Positions 30,206-39,466 of a stretch of 64,000 nt of DNA are shown in pieces. The notes below the pieces were generated by a model. That model was not told the DNA's origin, made no database searches, and was given only the letters and a program-made list of their open reading frames with translations. Origin of the DNA: Plasticicumulans lactativorans (GTDB lineage: Bacteria > Pseudomonadota > Gammaproteobacteria > Competibacterales > Competibacteraceae); assembly GCF_004341245.1 (NCBI RefSeq), contig NZ_SLWY01000003.1, forward strand, positions 1-64,000. Direction: 5' to 3'. The position numbers and the translations under genes were made by a program. The stretch's first letter is position 1; each line of letters opens with the position of its first letter.

Positions 30206-33200
30206 TGGCTTTTCCCTTTCGCGTCTTCTTAGCGCTACCCGTCGGCGCGGGCGCTTCGAGCAGGCTCTTCAGCGCGGACTTCACGGCGGGCGACGTGCGC
30301 TCCTTCACCAGGTCGTCGAGGCTCTTGATGGGCGTCTTGCGGGCGGTCCACTTGCCGTCGGTGCCCTCGGCCCAGAACACGTCCTCGAGCCCGTGGGCGA
30401 TGGCGAGGCTGCGGTCCTTGGCGCACTTCGGGACCACTCGCTCGGGCCAGAGATGCATCGCGAGGTGGGCCCAGTCGTATTTGCCGTCGGCGAGCGCGTC
30501 CCAGGTGGACTTCAGCTCCTTCTGCCAGGGCTTGTTCTGCGGAACGAGCCGCCAGAGCGGCGCGAAGTTGATGACCACGCCGTCATCGAGGTTCGGCTTC
30601 CAGAGCGGCGCGACGCGCTTGACTTCATCGAGGAAGGCGCGCAGCTCTTCGACGAGCCCCTCCTGCGCGGCGAGCTGCTTGCGCTGGGCGGCGGTCGCTC
30701 CGTCGCGCAGCTCGCTGGCGAGCGACTCAAGGCGCCGCTCCTCGTGCGCGAGCTTGGGCGCGACGTAGTCGTTCTGGACGCGGAAGAGCGTATCCTTGCT
30801 GAAGGCGTGGAGGTAAAGCCACACCGAGTAGCCCGCCGATGGCGTCGCGAGCTGCCAGTAGATCGGCGCCTTGCGACGGCTCTTCGAGTAGCGTCGAAGA
30901 TGGTAGGAGAAGAACTCCCGGGACAGCCACGGTCTCAGCTCGTCGGAGCCCGAGACAGCCCGACAAATCTCCTCGCGCCAGGCATCCGCCCGCGAACCCA
31001 TATGCTCGTCGAGCACTTGAAGCACGGCGCCCGTGATGTCCTCCGTACTGCCCGGATCATCGACACCCACCACCCCGCGCTTCCTCGAGCCATGTTGGGA
31101 TGTGCCTACTGCGTCGAAGGGACGCAGAGCGTCGGGCTGCTGAGAGGGCGCCGAGGCATCACGAGCCGAGAAGTGTCCAGCGACGACTCCGAATGCGAAA
31201 CCGATCAGCTCACGTGCCAGTTCCGACGAATCTGCGCCTGCGGCCTCCTCGACTTCGTCGCCATCGTCGTCCTCCTGCCCGGGATCCTCTCCGTTCTGTT
31301 CTTCCTCCTCTTCGCTGGCTCCGAACCCCGCCGAAATCGCGCACTGATCGTCCGCACCGATTCCGTACGATGCGAAGGACTTCTCGTCGATGACCTGCTG
31401 TACACGCGCGTACTCCAGTTGGAGTTGGTCAACGTGCTCGCTCCATGCCTTCGTTCGCGCTGCCAGATCTTCGCCGGAAACGAGCAAGAGTGCCGGTCCA
31501 GCAAACGACGGAGACGTCTCGGATCGAAGCGACAGTCCGCGGCGAGCTTTCCAAGCTTGGAGTGCAAGCTGTCCGAGCTCAGTACGAACCGTAGGAGGAA
31601 GCTCCGGCACGGGCGTCCGCTGGAGTATCCCGACCTCATACGACCGTGCGGCGCCTCCGCGACCGGTCGGCTCCGCCGCGGCAAGCTGGAACTCGATCAG
31701 TGATCGGAATGCCTTGCTATTGCTGATGGCGAGAAGGGCGAGCAACTCTTCTTCGTCATCTCCTTCAACGATCGCAGCAGGCCCCTTGTCGCCGAAGATG
31801 CATCCGGCAGGCAATGCGCGAATGGACAGTTCTCCCTTCGTGCGCCGCGTCCAAGTAAGTCCGGGTCGGAAATACAGTTCCCGACTAGGCACGATGGCGA
31901 ACTTGTACGTGCGGGTCGTTACGCGCTCCGCAAGCATCTCTTCGCCACTCTGGCCCCACTTCACCTTCATTTGTGGATCGGCATGGAAGGGCGACCAGGG
32001 CCCACCCTTGACATGCAGGGCCCAATGGTCGCCGCTGACCTCCCACAAGAGCCGAAGGAAGCGATAGTCGTCGTTCGTGTTGACGCCTCGTCGCGCAACG
32101 CGTCCCTGCGATTCGAGCTTAGGGAGGCGCGCAAACACCGCTCGCAGCGCGTCGCTCACCCAATAGGCAAACGGCGACCCGGTCACAGCCCCGAACGCGC
32201 TCGGGTCGACCTCGAACCACTGTCGTCCTAGCGCGCGGTCCGGTGAGCGTAGAACCGTCTCCAGCGCACCCTTCTTGTCCGTGCGCTCCTCAAGAACGCG
32301 GATGAAGGTCGTTTGGGAGCGACGGTCCGTGCCGCCAAGCTGCAAGCAGTACGCAGCGGCTTCGACCATCGCGGCGTCCATCACCCCCAAGCCGAGGTCA
32401 GCCACAACGACGGGCGGTGCGCAGTTCAACACAACCTCTTCGCGCCAACGCTGAAATCGCGGGAGGAAGAAGCCGGTTCGAGAAGTGATGGCGCCGACCA
32501 TCCCCGACGGGACGAGTAGTTCCGTCCCACGCTCGACGAAAGCCGCGTAGATGTCGTTCTTGGTCCGTGGATATGCTTGGTCGAACGTCTTCTTCGACCG
32601 CATGCTCCCCGCGCCGAATGGCGGGTTCATCAAGACCGCGTCGAACTTCTTCTCGGCGACGGTGAGGAGCGCCACGCCATGCGCGGCGTCGTCGGCGAAG
32701 AGCCTCCTCCGCGTGTTCGTCGCTCCGGCCTCCTCTCGCACGAAGCGGTCGAGCGCGGCGCGGATGCGCTCCTCGGGTGGCGCGAACAGATCGCCGGTAT
32801 GACCGCGCTTCGCCTGACGCGTGACGAGCTGCTCGACGCGCAGCAAGAGCCCGAGGTCGCCCGCGAGGCTCAGCGACTCGACCAGCGACGTGAACACGAG
32901 CCCGAGCTCGGCGTCGCCCAGCTTCGCCACGAACTCCTTTGCGAGCTGGTCGTCGGCCACGAGCGGCTCGGCCACGACGATGTTCGAGCGGCGGATCTGT
33001 GCGCGCTCACCGCGCCCGATGCCGAAGTCGCGGTACGCCTTCTGCGCCCGCATCCACAAGGCGAGCTGGGCGATCTGCGCGCAGCGCGGGTCGATATCGA
33101 CGCCGTGGAGGTTGTGCGCGAGCACGAGCCCCGGCACCGCCTTCTTCAGCGCGTCGAGGCTCGGGTAGTCCTCGGCGAGCGCCTTGCCCGTCGCCTCGCT

Positions 33201-34154
33201 CTTCGGGCTCGCCGGGTCGAGGTAGGCCTCCTCGTAGATCGCTAGCAGCAGGTCGAACGCGTAGAGCAGGAAGTGCCCGCTACCGCAGGCCGGGTCGAGC
33301 ACGCGCAGGTCGCGCGGGTCCTTCTTCGCCCGCGGGGCGAACTCCTCGCCGGGTTTGCGGACCATATACTCGCACTTGTCCGCGAGCGCGGTCTTCGTCC
33401 CGCGCATCTCGTACCAGATGCGGCCGAGCGTGTTGTCGGTGAGGAACTGCACCACGTAACGCGGCGTGAAGAACTGGTTGCGCACCGCCAGCTCGCGGCT
33501 GTTGCGCGGGGCCTGACTCTCCTCGCGCATCTTGCGGCGCTCGTCCTGACCGTTGAAGAACTGATAGACCCAGCCGATGGTCTCGTCCTCGCCCCATACG
33601 CGGGCGAGCTCGGTGGCGTTCAAGATGTCGAGGAGCTGCTCGAAGGTCGCGCGCTTGGGCCACAGCACGCTCGACGGATCGCGCCGGTCGAAGAGGACCT
33701 TCACCTCGGTCGACAGCTCGTCGAAGAGCGACTCGATGTAGAGCCGGTAGCCCGCGCTCTCGGGCAAGAGCGGCAGGCCCGGCGCCATGCCGCAGAACTC
33801 GCGGTAGCCGCCGGACTGCTCGCCCTTGGTGATGCACTCCTGCACCAGCTCTCGGGCCTCGAGCATCTTCAAGGCGACGAAGCGGTTGAGCGTCGTGAAG
33901 GCGGCGTCGCGCAGGTAGTCGCGGGCGGCGTCGGCGGCCGTCATGCCGGCGGCACGCTTGTGCTCGATGGCGGCGACGATGCGCTCGCGCGCGAACGCCT
34001 GGCGGGCCGAGAGGTGCTTGCCCGCCTTCGCGGCCACCTCGCCGTCTCGATGCACGTCGAAGTCGCCCTCGAGCTGGGCGGCGAAGTCCTCCTCGAGGAG
34101 CTTCCGCGCTCGCTGGGTGGCGCGTTCGATGGCGTTGCGTGTGTCCTTGTCCAT
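30198..34154 (-). CDS. pglX: BREX adenine-specific DNA methyltransferase PglX
   Basis: A protein of about 1318 residues that methylates adenine in a BREX recognition site to mark host DNA. Motif I DPACGSGHFL lies at 287-296 and the catalytic NPPF at 510-513. The C-terminal half is the specificity region. An unusual acidic, low-complexity linker (runs of Glu/Asp, about residues 935-970) interrupts it. Length is near the family norm of about 1200. The ATG chosen is one base after the stop of the four-helix-bundle gene; a TTG four codons earlier is possible. Confidence 0.93.
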   Translation of the reverse strand: MDKDTRNAIERATQRARKLLEEDFAAQLEGDFDVHRDGEVAAKAGKHLSARQAFARERIVAAIEHKRAAGMTAADAARDYLRDAAFTTLNRFVALKMLEARELVQECITKGEQSGGYREFCGMAPGLPLLPESAGYRLYIESLFDELSTEVKVLFDRRDPSSVLWPKRATFEQLLDILNATELARVWGEDETIGWVYQFFNGQDERRKMREESQAPRNSRELAVRNQFFTPRYVVQFLTDNTLGRIWYEMRGTKTALADKCEYMVRKPGEEFAPRAKKDPRDLRVLDPACGSGHFLLYAFDLLLAIYEEAYLDPASPKSEATGKALAEDYPSLDALKKAVPGLVLAHNLHGVDIDPRCAQIAQLALWMRAQKAYRDFGIGRGERAQIRRSNIVVAEPLVADDQLAKEFVAKLGDAELGLVFTSLVESLSLAGDLGLLLRVEQLVTRQAKRGHTGDLFAPPEERIRAALDRFVREEAGATNTRRRLFADDAAHGVALLTVAEKKFDAVLMNPPFGAGSMRSKKTFDQAYPRTKNDIYAAFVERGTELLVPSGMVGAITSRTGFFLPRFQRWREEVVLNCAPPVVVADLGLGVMDAAMVEAAAYCLQLGGTDRRSQTTFIRVLEERTDKKGALETVLRSPDRALGRQWFEVDPSAFGAVTGSPFAYWVSDALRAVFARLPKLESQGRVARRGVNTNDDYRFLRLLWEVSGDHWALHVKGGPWSPFHADPQMKVKWGQSGEEMLAERVTTRTYKFAIVPSRELYFRPGLTWTRRTKGELSIRALPAGCIFGDKGPAAIVEGDDEEELLALLAISNSKAFRSLIEFQLAAAEPTGRGGAARSYEVGILQRTPVPELPPTVRTELGQLALQAWKARRGLSLRSETSPSFAGPALLLVSGEDLAARTKAWSEHVDQLQLEYARVQQVIDEKSFASYGIGADDQCAISAGFGASEEEEEQNGEDPGQEDDDGDEVEEAAGADSSELARELIGFAFGVVAGHFSARDASAPSQQPDALRPFDAVGTSQHGSRKRGVVGVDDPGSTEDITGAVLQVLDEHMGSRADAWREEICRAVSGSDELRPWLSREFFSYHLRRYSKSRRKAPIYWQLATPSAGYSVWLYLHAFSKDTLFRVQNDYVAPKLAHEERRLESLASELRDGATAAQRKQLAAQEGLVEELRAFLDEVKRVAPLWKPNLDDGVVINFAPLWRLVPQNKPWQKELKSTWDALADGKYDWAHLAMHLWPERVVPKCAKDRSLAIAHGLEDVFWAEGTDGKWTARKTPIKSLDDLVKERTSPAVKSALKSLLEAPAPTGSAKKTRKGKANA

Positions 34155-34155
34155 G

Positions 34156-34557
34156 TCAGGGCTCAAGTTTCAGGGAGTCAGGGGTCAGGTGTTTGCGCAA
34201 GCCGTTGAGCATGCGGCCGACCTCTGACGCCAGGTCACGGGCAGTTGTCAGGGAGTCAGGGCGGGCGAAACCGAGACGGGATCCGAGCTCGAGCTGGGTT
34301 TCGACCTCGCAAAGCGAACCGTAGGCGATGTCCACGAAGCGGCGGTACTCGCCACCACCACGCCCGTAGCCTTCAGCGATGTTCGAGGGGACCGAAACGG
34401 CAGCGCGACGAAGCTGACTCGTGAGCCCGAAGCGCTCGTCGGCAGGGAACGAGGCCGTCAGCGCATAGACCTGCTCAACGAGCAGCATGGCCTTCTCCCA
34501 GACCTGAAGGTCTCGGTAACCGTTGCTCTTGACTCCTGATCCCTGACCCCTGCTCAC
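34156..34557 (-). CDS. Four-helix-bundle protein (23S rRNA IVP/Avd-like) inside the BREX operon
   Basis: A protein of 133 residues with the typical core YRDLQVWEKAMLLVEQVYAL, then RRAAVSVPSNIAEGYGRGGG and YGSLCEVETQLELGSRLG. The family was named from rRNA intervening sequences and includes the Avd partner of diversity-generating retroelements; no reverse transcriptase is here. The GTG start overlaps the brxC stop (GTGA). Imperfect inverted repeats rich in CAGGG/CCCTG flank it (34171-34189 and 34531-34552), as is common for such cassettes. The role in BREX is unknown. Confidence 0.85.
   Translation of the reverse strand: MSRGQGSGVKSNGYRDLQVWEKAMLLVEQVYALTASFPADERFGLTSQLRRAAVSVPSNIAEGYGRGGGEYRRFVDIAYGSLCEVETQLELGSRLGFARPDSLTTARDLASEVGRMLNGLRKHLTPDSLKLEP
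34171..34552. repeat. Imperfect inverted repeats flanking the four-helix-bundle gene
   Basis: CAGGGAGTCAGGGGTCAGG (34171-34189) matches, with one gap and one mismatch, the reverse complement of 34531-34552. A further GTCAGGGAGTCAGGGC lies at 34248-34263. They suggest the gene was inserted as a small cassette between brxC and pglX. Confidence 0.55.
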
Positions 34558-37500
34558 TGAACAATCACCTTCTTGCCGGCGCCGATGAGGCGCGCGCACT
34601 CCTCGCGCACGCCGTCTAGCGCCGCTTCGAGCTGCTCTTCGGTCTCGACGCCCCCGGCGAAGTAGCTGCCGACGCTCACGGTGACGACGCGCTCGCCGTC
34701 GATGATGCGTCGCAGCTCGGCGATGGCGGCGCTGAGGCGGCCGCCGCAGGCGTCGCGGTCGGCGCGAAGCTGCGGGATCGGCACACGGGCCTCGTCCCGC
34801 TTCGTGCCGCGCTCGAAGGGCTCGGCGAGGCGCCGCTGCTGGTCCTCGTCGATCTCGCTCCAGCCCGGCGTCTTCACCAGCTTGTCGAAGGCCTTGGTAT
34901 ACGCGACGACGCGGTCGTCGAGCGCCTCATCGAAGCGCTTCTGGTACTCGACCTCCAGCGCCTTGGTGTGCTGCTCGATGGCGGGCAGCTCCTTGAAGAA
35001 GGTCTCGCGCTGCAGGATGTCGTCGAGCTCCGTCGCGCGCGTGCGCAGGTCGTCGGCGAGGTCCGCCTCTTGGCTCAGAAAGCTCCACAGGCCGCTCTGC
35101 GCCTTGCGGGCGCGCTCGAGGTCGTGGAGGCGCGGGTCGCTCAGCACCTGCTCCAGCTCGACGGCGCGCTTGATGGCGTCCTTGATGGCGCGGTGACTCG
35201 TGTTGAAGGTCGCGATGGCGTTGTCCTCCGATCCCCGGAGGATGGCCTTCATCTGGCCGATGGCGCCGTCGAGCACTGCGCCGCCCGGCAGGCGATGCGC
35301 GGTGAGCGTGCCGAGCGCCGAGGCGACGGTGTCCTCGTTGCGCGCGACCTCCTTGCGCAGCTCGGCAACGATGGCGCCGGCGTTCAGCTCTTTCACCTCA
35401 CTGCCGAAGGTGTCCTTGAAGGCCTCGGAGGACTTCACCAGCTCCTCGAACTCGATGCCCTTCTTGGGGCGGAACGAGGCCTGCCGGAACAGGTTGTTGT
35501 TCGAGAAGGTGTCGCGCGCCTCGACGCCCGTGACGGTGTCGAGCGTCTGCCCCTTGCTGGTCGCCTCGATCTTCCCGGCGCGCAGCAGCGAGAGAACGAG
35601 CAGGCGCACCGCTTCGAAGTCCCAGCCGAACGGCTCCTTCGCGAACTCGTCGGTGAGGTAGCGGCCGCTCGCGGTGTCGCCGTAGTTGGCGCGCTCCTCG
35701 ATGCGGTCGAGCACCTCCTTGAGCGGGCCGCTCTCGGTGCGGAAGACGGTCTTGCCCTTCTCGTCGCGCAGGAGGCCGATGCTGCCGAACACGCTCGGCA
35801 GGCCCTGAAGGTTCTCGGCGGTGAAGAGCGCATCGGTGCCCTTCTTCACGTCCGTCGCCTTGGCGGCGGCCTCCTTGAAGCGGTCGAAGACCTCGGGCAG
35901 CACCTGACCGAGCACCTCGGCGGCGGTCTTCCCGACGTCGACGGCGCGGTCGCTGGGGCTCCTGTCGTTGCCCCGGAAGTAGATGCGGCCCGAGAGCGCC
36001 GCCGCCTTGAACAGGCGACGCAACTCGTCGCCGTGACGACGCAGCCGAACGCGCTCCTCGGCGATGAGGGCGGGCGTGTCCTCGCCCTTGGTCTCGCGCT
36101 CCTTGCGAGCGAGCATCTCCTTCGAGCGGAACAGCTCGACGGTCTCGCGGTCGATGGAGTCGGTGAGCGCGATGGCCCAGAAAACGTGCTTGCGCTCCTG
36201 CTGGCTGCGCGTGCGCAGCTCGGCGGCGAGGCCGTCGAAGTCCTTCCCGTCTTCGGCGAGATGGGCCTGGAACATCATGTCGCCCGCCGTGAGCTCGCGG
36301 CCGTGAATGGCGAGGCCCGCCTTGAAGGTCTTGGTGTCGAAGAGCGTGTGCGAGGGCTGCGGCTGCCAGAAGCCCAAGAGCACTTCCTGGTAGAGCCGGT
36401 GCGAGTCCCCAGGCTTCGGGCTGATGCCGTTACGCAGGCGCTCCCAATCGTCCTCGGCGGGCGTGGGGATGCGGTAGCCATCGTCACCGTGGCGAACCTG
36501 GTGGGCGGCCTCGAGCGCGCGGAGCGCCTCCTTCACCGAGGCGAGCTGGGAGTCGCCGCCGACCTGGCCGTGCAGGGCTGCCGCGAGGTTCTCCGCGCTG
36601 CGGTGGACGCTCTTCACGTACTGGAGCAGGCAGATGACCTTTGCCACCGGCTGCGCCAGCGGGTGTTCGACGAGCTTGGAGATGGCTGCGATCTTCGCGC
36701 GCACCTCGGAGCCGATGTTGCCCTCGACGAGGTCATAGACCTGATCGAGCCGCACGAGGTCGCCGACCGCGCCGTCGGCGAGGTTCACCGCCGGGTTGAT
36801 GAGGAGCTGCTGCGCGAGCTTGATGATGGTGCGGTTGGCACCGCCGACGTGCTTGCTGGCGCCGCCCTGCGTGCGCAGGCCCGACACGACCTGGATGATG
36901 AGGTCGATCTGGTACGGCAGCAGCGGGTAGAGTTCGATGAACGCCTCGCGCGTCAGCCCGGGGAGCTTGATGTCGGCGGTGAGCCGCGAGTGCTCGGTGA
37001 GGCGACCGCGGTGCTCGTCGAACAGCTTTCCGAGCGTGGTCTGCGCGGTGGCGTTCTTCGAGAGCACGCGGCGGCTCGTGACCTCGGAGATGTCCGATGG
37101 CTCGAGATGGACCTGGAGCGGGAATCGGTCCATCAGGCGGGCCAGCTCGATCTTCTTGTCGTCGAGGCCGGAGACGAGCTCGCCGAGCTTCTCCTGTGAG
37201 GTGACGACGACCCAGTGCTTGCCGCGCCCCTTCACGCCGAGCTGCTGCACGACGGCCTGCAGGTCGAGCATCTTCTGGATGTCGCGGGCAACGAACTGAC
37301 CGACCTCGTCGACCACGAACATCAGCGAGTAGCCGGTCTTGCGCCGCTTCATCAGCTCGTTCGCCCGCTCGGCGAGCTTGCCCGGGCTGATGTCGGCTTT
37401 GCCTTTAACCGCCTTCACCCACGAGTCGGCCACCGGGTAGGTGTCGGGATCGAGGCTGTGGAGCACGCGGCTCGCCTCCGACAGCGCGAAGGCAACCTTG

Positions 37501-38093
37501 CCCTTCTCGGTGGCCCAGTCCTTCTTGAAGAGCCGCTTGTACTCGTCCTCAAACTTGCCGAGCGAGCCCTTCTCCTCGAGGCCGATCTCCAGCTCCGAGA
37601 GGTCGAGATCCTTCGCGTAGCCGAGACTCTGCAGGAAGAGCCCGTACATGATCTCGGTGAGCGTCTGGTTGCCGCTGCGGATGCCTCGGTCCGTCGAGAC
37701 GTCGAAGATGACCGCGTGGGTCGGGATCTTCTCGCTGATGGTGGTAAGCAACACCGAGAGCTTGTTGTCGCCAGCGCGCTGGGCGAAGCGTTCGGCCGCG
37801 GACGCCCCAGCAATACGACGGTTCGCAATTGCGAGGCCGAGCATCTTCGCGAAGCTCGACTTACCGGAGCCGAAGAAGCCCGACACCCAGATGGCAATGC
37901 CTTCGTGCGGCTTGTTTGGCGTTTCTGCGTACCGATCGAAGATATCGGCGTAGTGCGACAGAATCGCGCCCGTGACGACGTACTCATTGATCTCGTCGAG
38001 GATGATCTCCTCGTCGGCCTGATCAACCTTGATGACTTCTTCGATGCGACGGTGGATGTCGTTGGCGAAGATGGTCTTGATGGGCGTCGTCAT
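34554..38093 (-). CDS. brxC: BREX P-loop ATPase BrxC
   Basis: A protein of 1179 residues with Walker A GFFGSGKS at 72-79 and a Walker B region SLMFVVDEVGQFV near residue 255. The long remainder is helical, with coiled-coil stretches near the C-terminus. BrxC is a conserved BREX core ATPase, distantly like ORC/Cdc6, needed for both methylation and defence. It starts 12 bp after brxB and its stop overlaps the four-helix-bundle gene. Confidence 0.94.
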   Translation of the reverse strand: MTTPIKTIFANDIHRRIEEVIKVDQADEEIILDEINEYVVTGAILSHYADIFDRYAETPNKPHEGIAIWVSGFFGSGKSSFAKMLGLAIANRRIAGASAAERFAQRAGDNKLSVLLTTISEKIPTHAVIFDVSTDRGIRSGNQTLTEIMYGLFLQSLGYAKDLDLSELEIGLEEKGSLGKFEDEYKRLFKKDWATEKGKVAFALSEASRVLHSLDPDTYPVADSWVKAVKGKADISPGKLAERANELMKRRKTGYSLMFVVDEVGQFVARDIQKMLDLQAVVQQLGVKGRGKHWVVVTSQEKLGELVSGLDDKKIELARLMDRFPLQVHLEPSDISEVTSRRVLSKNATAQTTLGKLFDEHRGRLTEHSRLTADIKLPGLTREAFIELYPLLPYQIDLIIQVVSGLRTQGGASKHVGGANRTIIKLAQQLLINPAVNLADGAVGDLVRLDQVYDLVEGNIGSEVRAKIAAISKLVEHPLAQPVAKVICLLQYVKSVHRSAENLAAALHGQVGGDSQLASVKEALRALEAAHQVRHGDDGYRIPTPAEDDWERLRNGISPKPGDSHRLYQEVLLGFWQPQPSHTLFDTKTFKAGLAIHGRELTAGDMMFQAHLAEDGKDFDGLAAELRTRSQQERKHVFWAIALTDSIDRETVELFRSKEMLARKERETKGEDTPALIAEERVRLRRHGDELRRLFKAAALSGRIYFRGNDRSPSDRAVDVGKTAAEVLGQVLPEVFDRFKEAAAKATDVKKGTDALFTAENLQGLPSVFGSIGLLRDEKGKTVFRTESGPLKEVLDRIEERANYGDTASGRYLTDEFAKEPFGWDFEAVRLLVLSLLRAGKIEATSKGQTLDTVTGVEARDTFSNNNLFRQASFRPKKGIEFEELVKSSEAFKDTFGSEVKELNAGAIVAELRKEVARNEDTVASALGTLTAHRLPGGAVLDGAIGQMKAILRGSEDNAIATFNTSHRAIKDAIKRAVELEQVLSDPRLHDLERARKAQSGLWSFLSQEADLADDLRTRATELDDILQRETFFKELPAIEQHTKALEVEYQKRFDEALDDRVVAYTKAFDKLVKTPGWSEIDEDQQRRLAEPFERGTKRDEARVPIPQLRADRDACGGRLSAAIAELRRIIDGERVVTVSVGSYFAGGVETEEQLEAALDGVREECARLIGAGKKVIVQ

Positions 38094-38105
38094 CGTCGGT
38101 AGTTC

Positions 38106-38684
38106 TCAGAAGATCTTCGGGCGGTAGTTGTGCTCCGCGTCGAGCACGCCCATGAAGCGCAGGCCTGCCGCGCCATCGAGGTCGCCGGGGTAGAAGAGGA
38201 CTGTCGGAACGTGGACGCGCCCCTTCAACTGTTCCAACAATGAGAAGGTTCGATAGCAGGGGAACAGCGCCCCTGTGCGCACGATGAAAACGACGTCGCG
38301 CAGTGGGTCGCCTTCTGCCGGGAGCTGGGAGGCGACGAGATCGACGAGCGTCGTTTCGCCCTCCGAAAGCACGGCGTGGACCGTCTCCACCAGCGTGTCG
38401 GTGCCGAGTTGGCGCTCGACGTCGAACCACTCGGACAGGGGGTGCTGGAGGCGCATGGCAGCGTCGAGGCGCTCGGCGAGCGAGATGCGGCGGACGCGCT
38501 TGCCCTTCTGCGACAGCCGCGTCTCGAGCAGCGTCACCTGCTTGCGCAGGTCGAACTCGTCCTCCGGGTCGTAGCGGAACAACGCGTACGGCATGTCGTG
38601 GTACGCGCTGATGCGCTGCCGGGGATCCGGTAGCTCGAGCACGGGTTCGAGGCTCTGCCTGATGCGGTGTTCGAGATCGCTCAT
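38106..38684 (-). CDS. brxB: BREX protein BrxB (DUF1788)
   Basis: A protein of 192 residues with the BrxB pattern: FRYDPEDEFDLRKQVTLLET, VVFIVRTGALFPCYRTFSLL and VPTVLFYPGDLDG then LRFMGV. BrxB is essential in BREX but its molecular role is not settled. The start MSDLEHRI overlaps the brxA stop by four bases; the frame is open 13 codons further up but without a ribosome site. Confidence 0.92.
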   Translation of the reverse strand: MSDLEHRIRQSLEPVLELPDPRQRISAYHDMPYALFRYDPEDEFDLRKQVTLLETRLSQKGKRVRRISLAERLDAAMRLQHPLSEWFDVERQLGTDTLVETVHAVLSEGETTLVDLVASQLPAEGDPLRDVVFIVRTGALFPCYRTFSLLEQLKGRVHVPTVLFYPGDLDGAAGLRFMGVLDAEHNYRPKIF

Positions 38685-39466
38685 ACCACCATCTTTGCTG
38701 CGTATTCGCGGGCGTTCGCGCATGGGAGGGTCAACTGCACGAGGCTACCGGCGACCTGATAGTCGAGCTTGCGGTACTGGTGGAGCCGGAGGAGCTCGTG
38801 CTCGACATCGGCGGGGCGCATGAAATACAGGCGCCACTCGGGAGAAGCGACCACCTTGCGCGGGCTGAGCTCCTCGTCGCGCATCGCATGCAGCAGGTAC
38901 AGGAAGCTGCGCTCCGGCAACTGGTACGATGCGAACTCTTTGGTGATCGTGCCGCGGAGAAGGCCGAAGTCGGCGGCTATCTTCAGTAGTCCCGCGGCGA
39001 CGCGCTTCGTGGTCGTTTCGGACCACGCATGTTCTGTGGTTGCCCCGCGCTTGCCGATGTCTCCGAGGTACACCTCGACGTCTTCCGAGCAAATGCGAAA
39101 AGTCCCGGCTTCGTACACGCTGAACAGCCATGTTTCGAGGAAGTCCCGGACGAGAAATTCGTCGCGCGTCATGTGCCAGAGCAAGAGCGGTTTCCACTCG
39201 TCGAGCGGGAAGCCATGCTGCGCGAGCACGACGAGGGGTTTGTCGCGGTCGGCGGGATCGAAGCGGCGGTTCAGCACCTTGGCGACGTCGCGCAGCCAGG
39301 TGGTGGTGCTCGCGCCGATGAAGTTCTCGTCGCGGAGGCGGTCGAGATTCTCGCGCTTCGATCGCTCGAAGTTCCATGCTGCGAAGACGGCGTACGTTTC
39401 TTCGATCATTGCCCCCTTGATGACGGTGAAGGACGACGCCACGTTCGTGCGCGGAGCTGGTGTCAT
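38681..39466 (-). CDS. brxA: BREX protein BrxA (DUF1819)
   Basis: A protein of 261 residues of the BrxA/DUF1819 family, a small NusB-like helical DNA-binding protein in BREX. Recognisable parts are VIKGAMIEETYAVFAAWNF, LLLWHMTRDEFLVRDFLETW and VVASPEWRLYFMRPADVEHE. The start MTPAPRTNV overlaps the stop of the brxE-like gene by four bases. It forms an uninterrupted run with brxB. Confidence 0.92.
   Translation of the reverse strand: MTPAPRTNVASSFTVIKGAMIEETYAVFAAWNFERSKRENLDRLRDENFIGASTTTWLRDVAKVLNRRFDPADRDKPLVVLAQHGFPLDEWKPLLLWHMTRDEFLVRDFLETWLFSVYEAGTFRICSEDVEVYLGDIGKRGATTEHAWSETTTKRVAAGLLKIAADFGLLRGTITKEFASYQLPERSFLYLLHAMRDEELSPRKVVASPEWRLYFMRPADVEHELLRLHQYRKLDYQVAGSLVQLTLPCANAREYAAKMVV

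Noticed and set aside
34156-34557. Diversity-generating retroelement (Avd-like protein)
   Set aside because: No reverse transcriptase, template repeat or variable repeat was found anywhere in the window.
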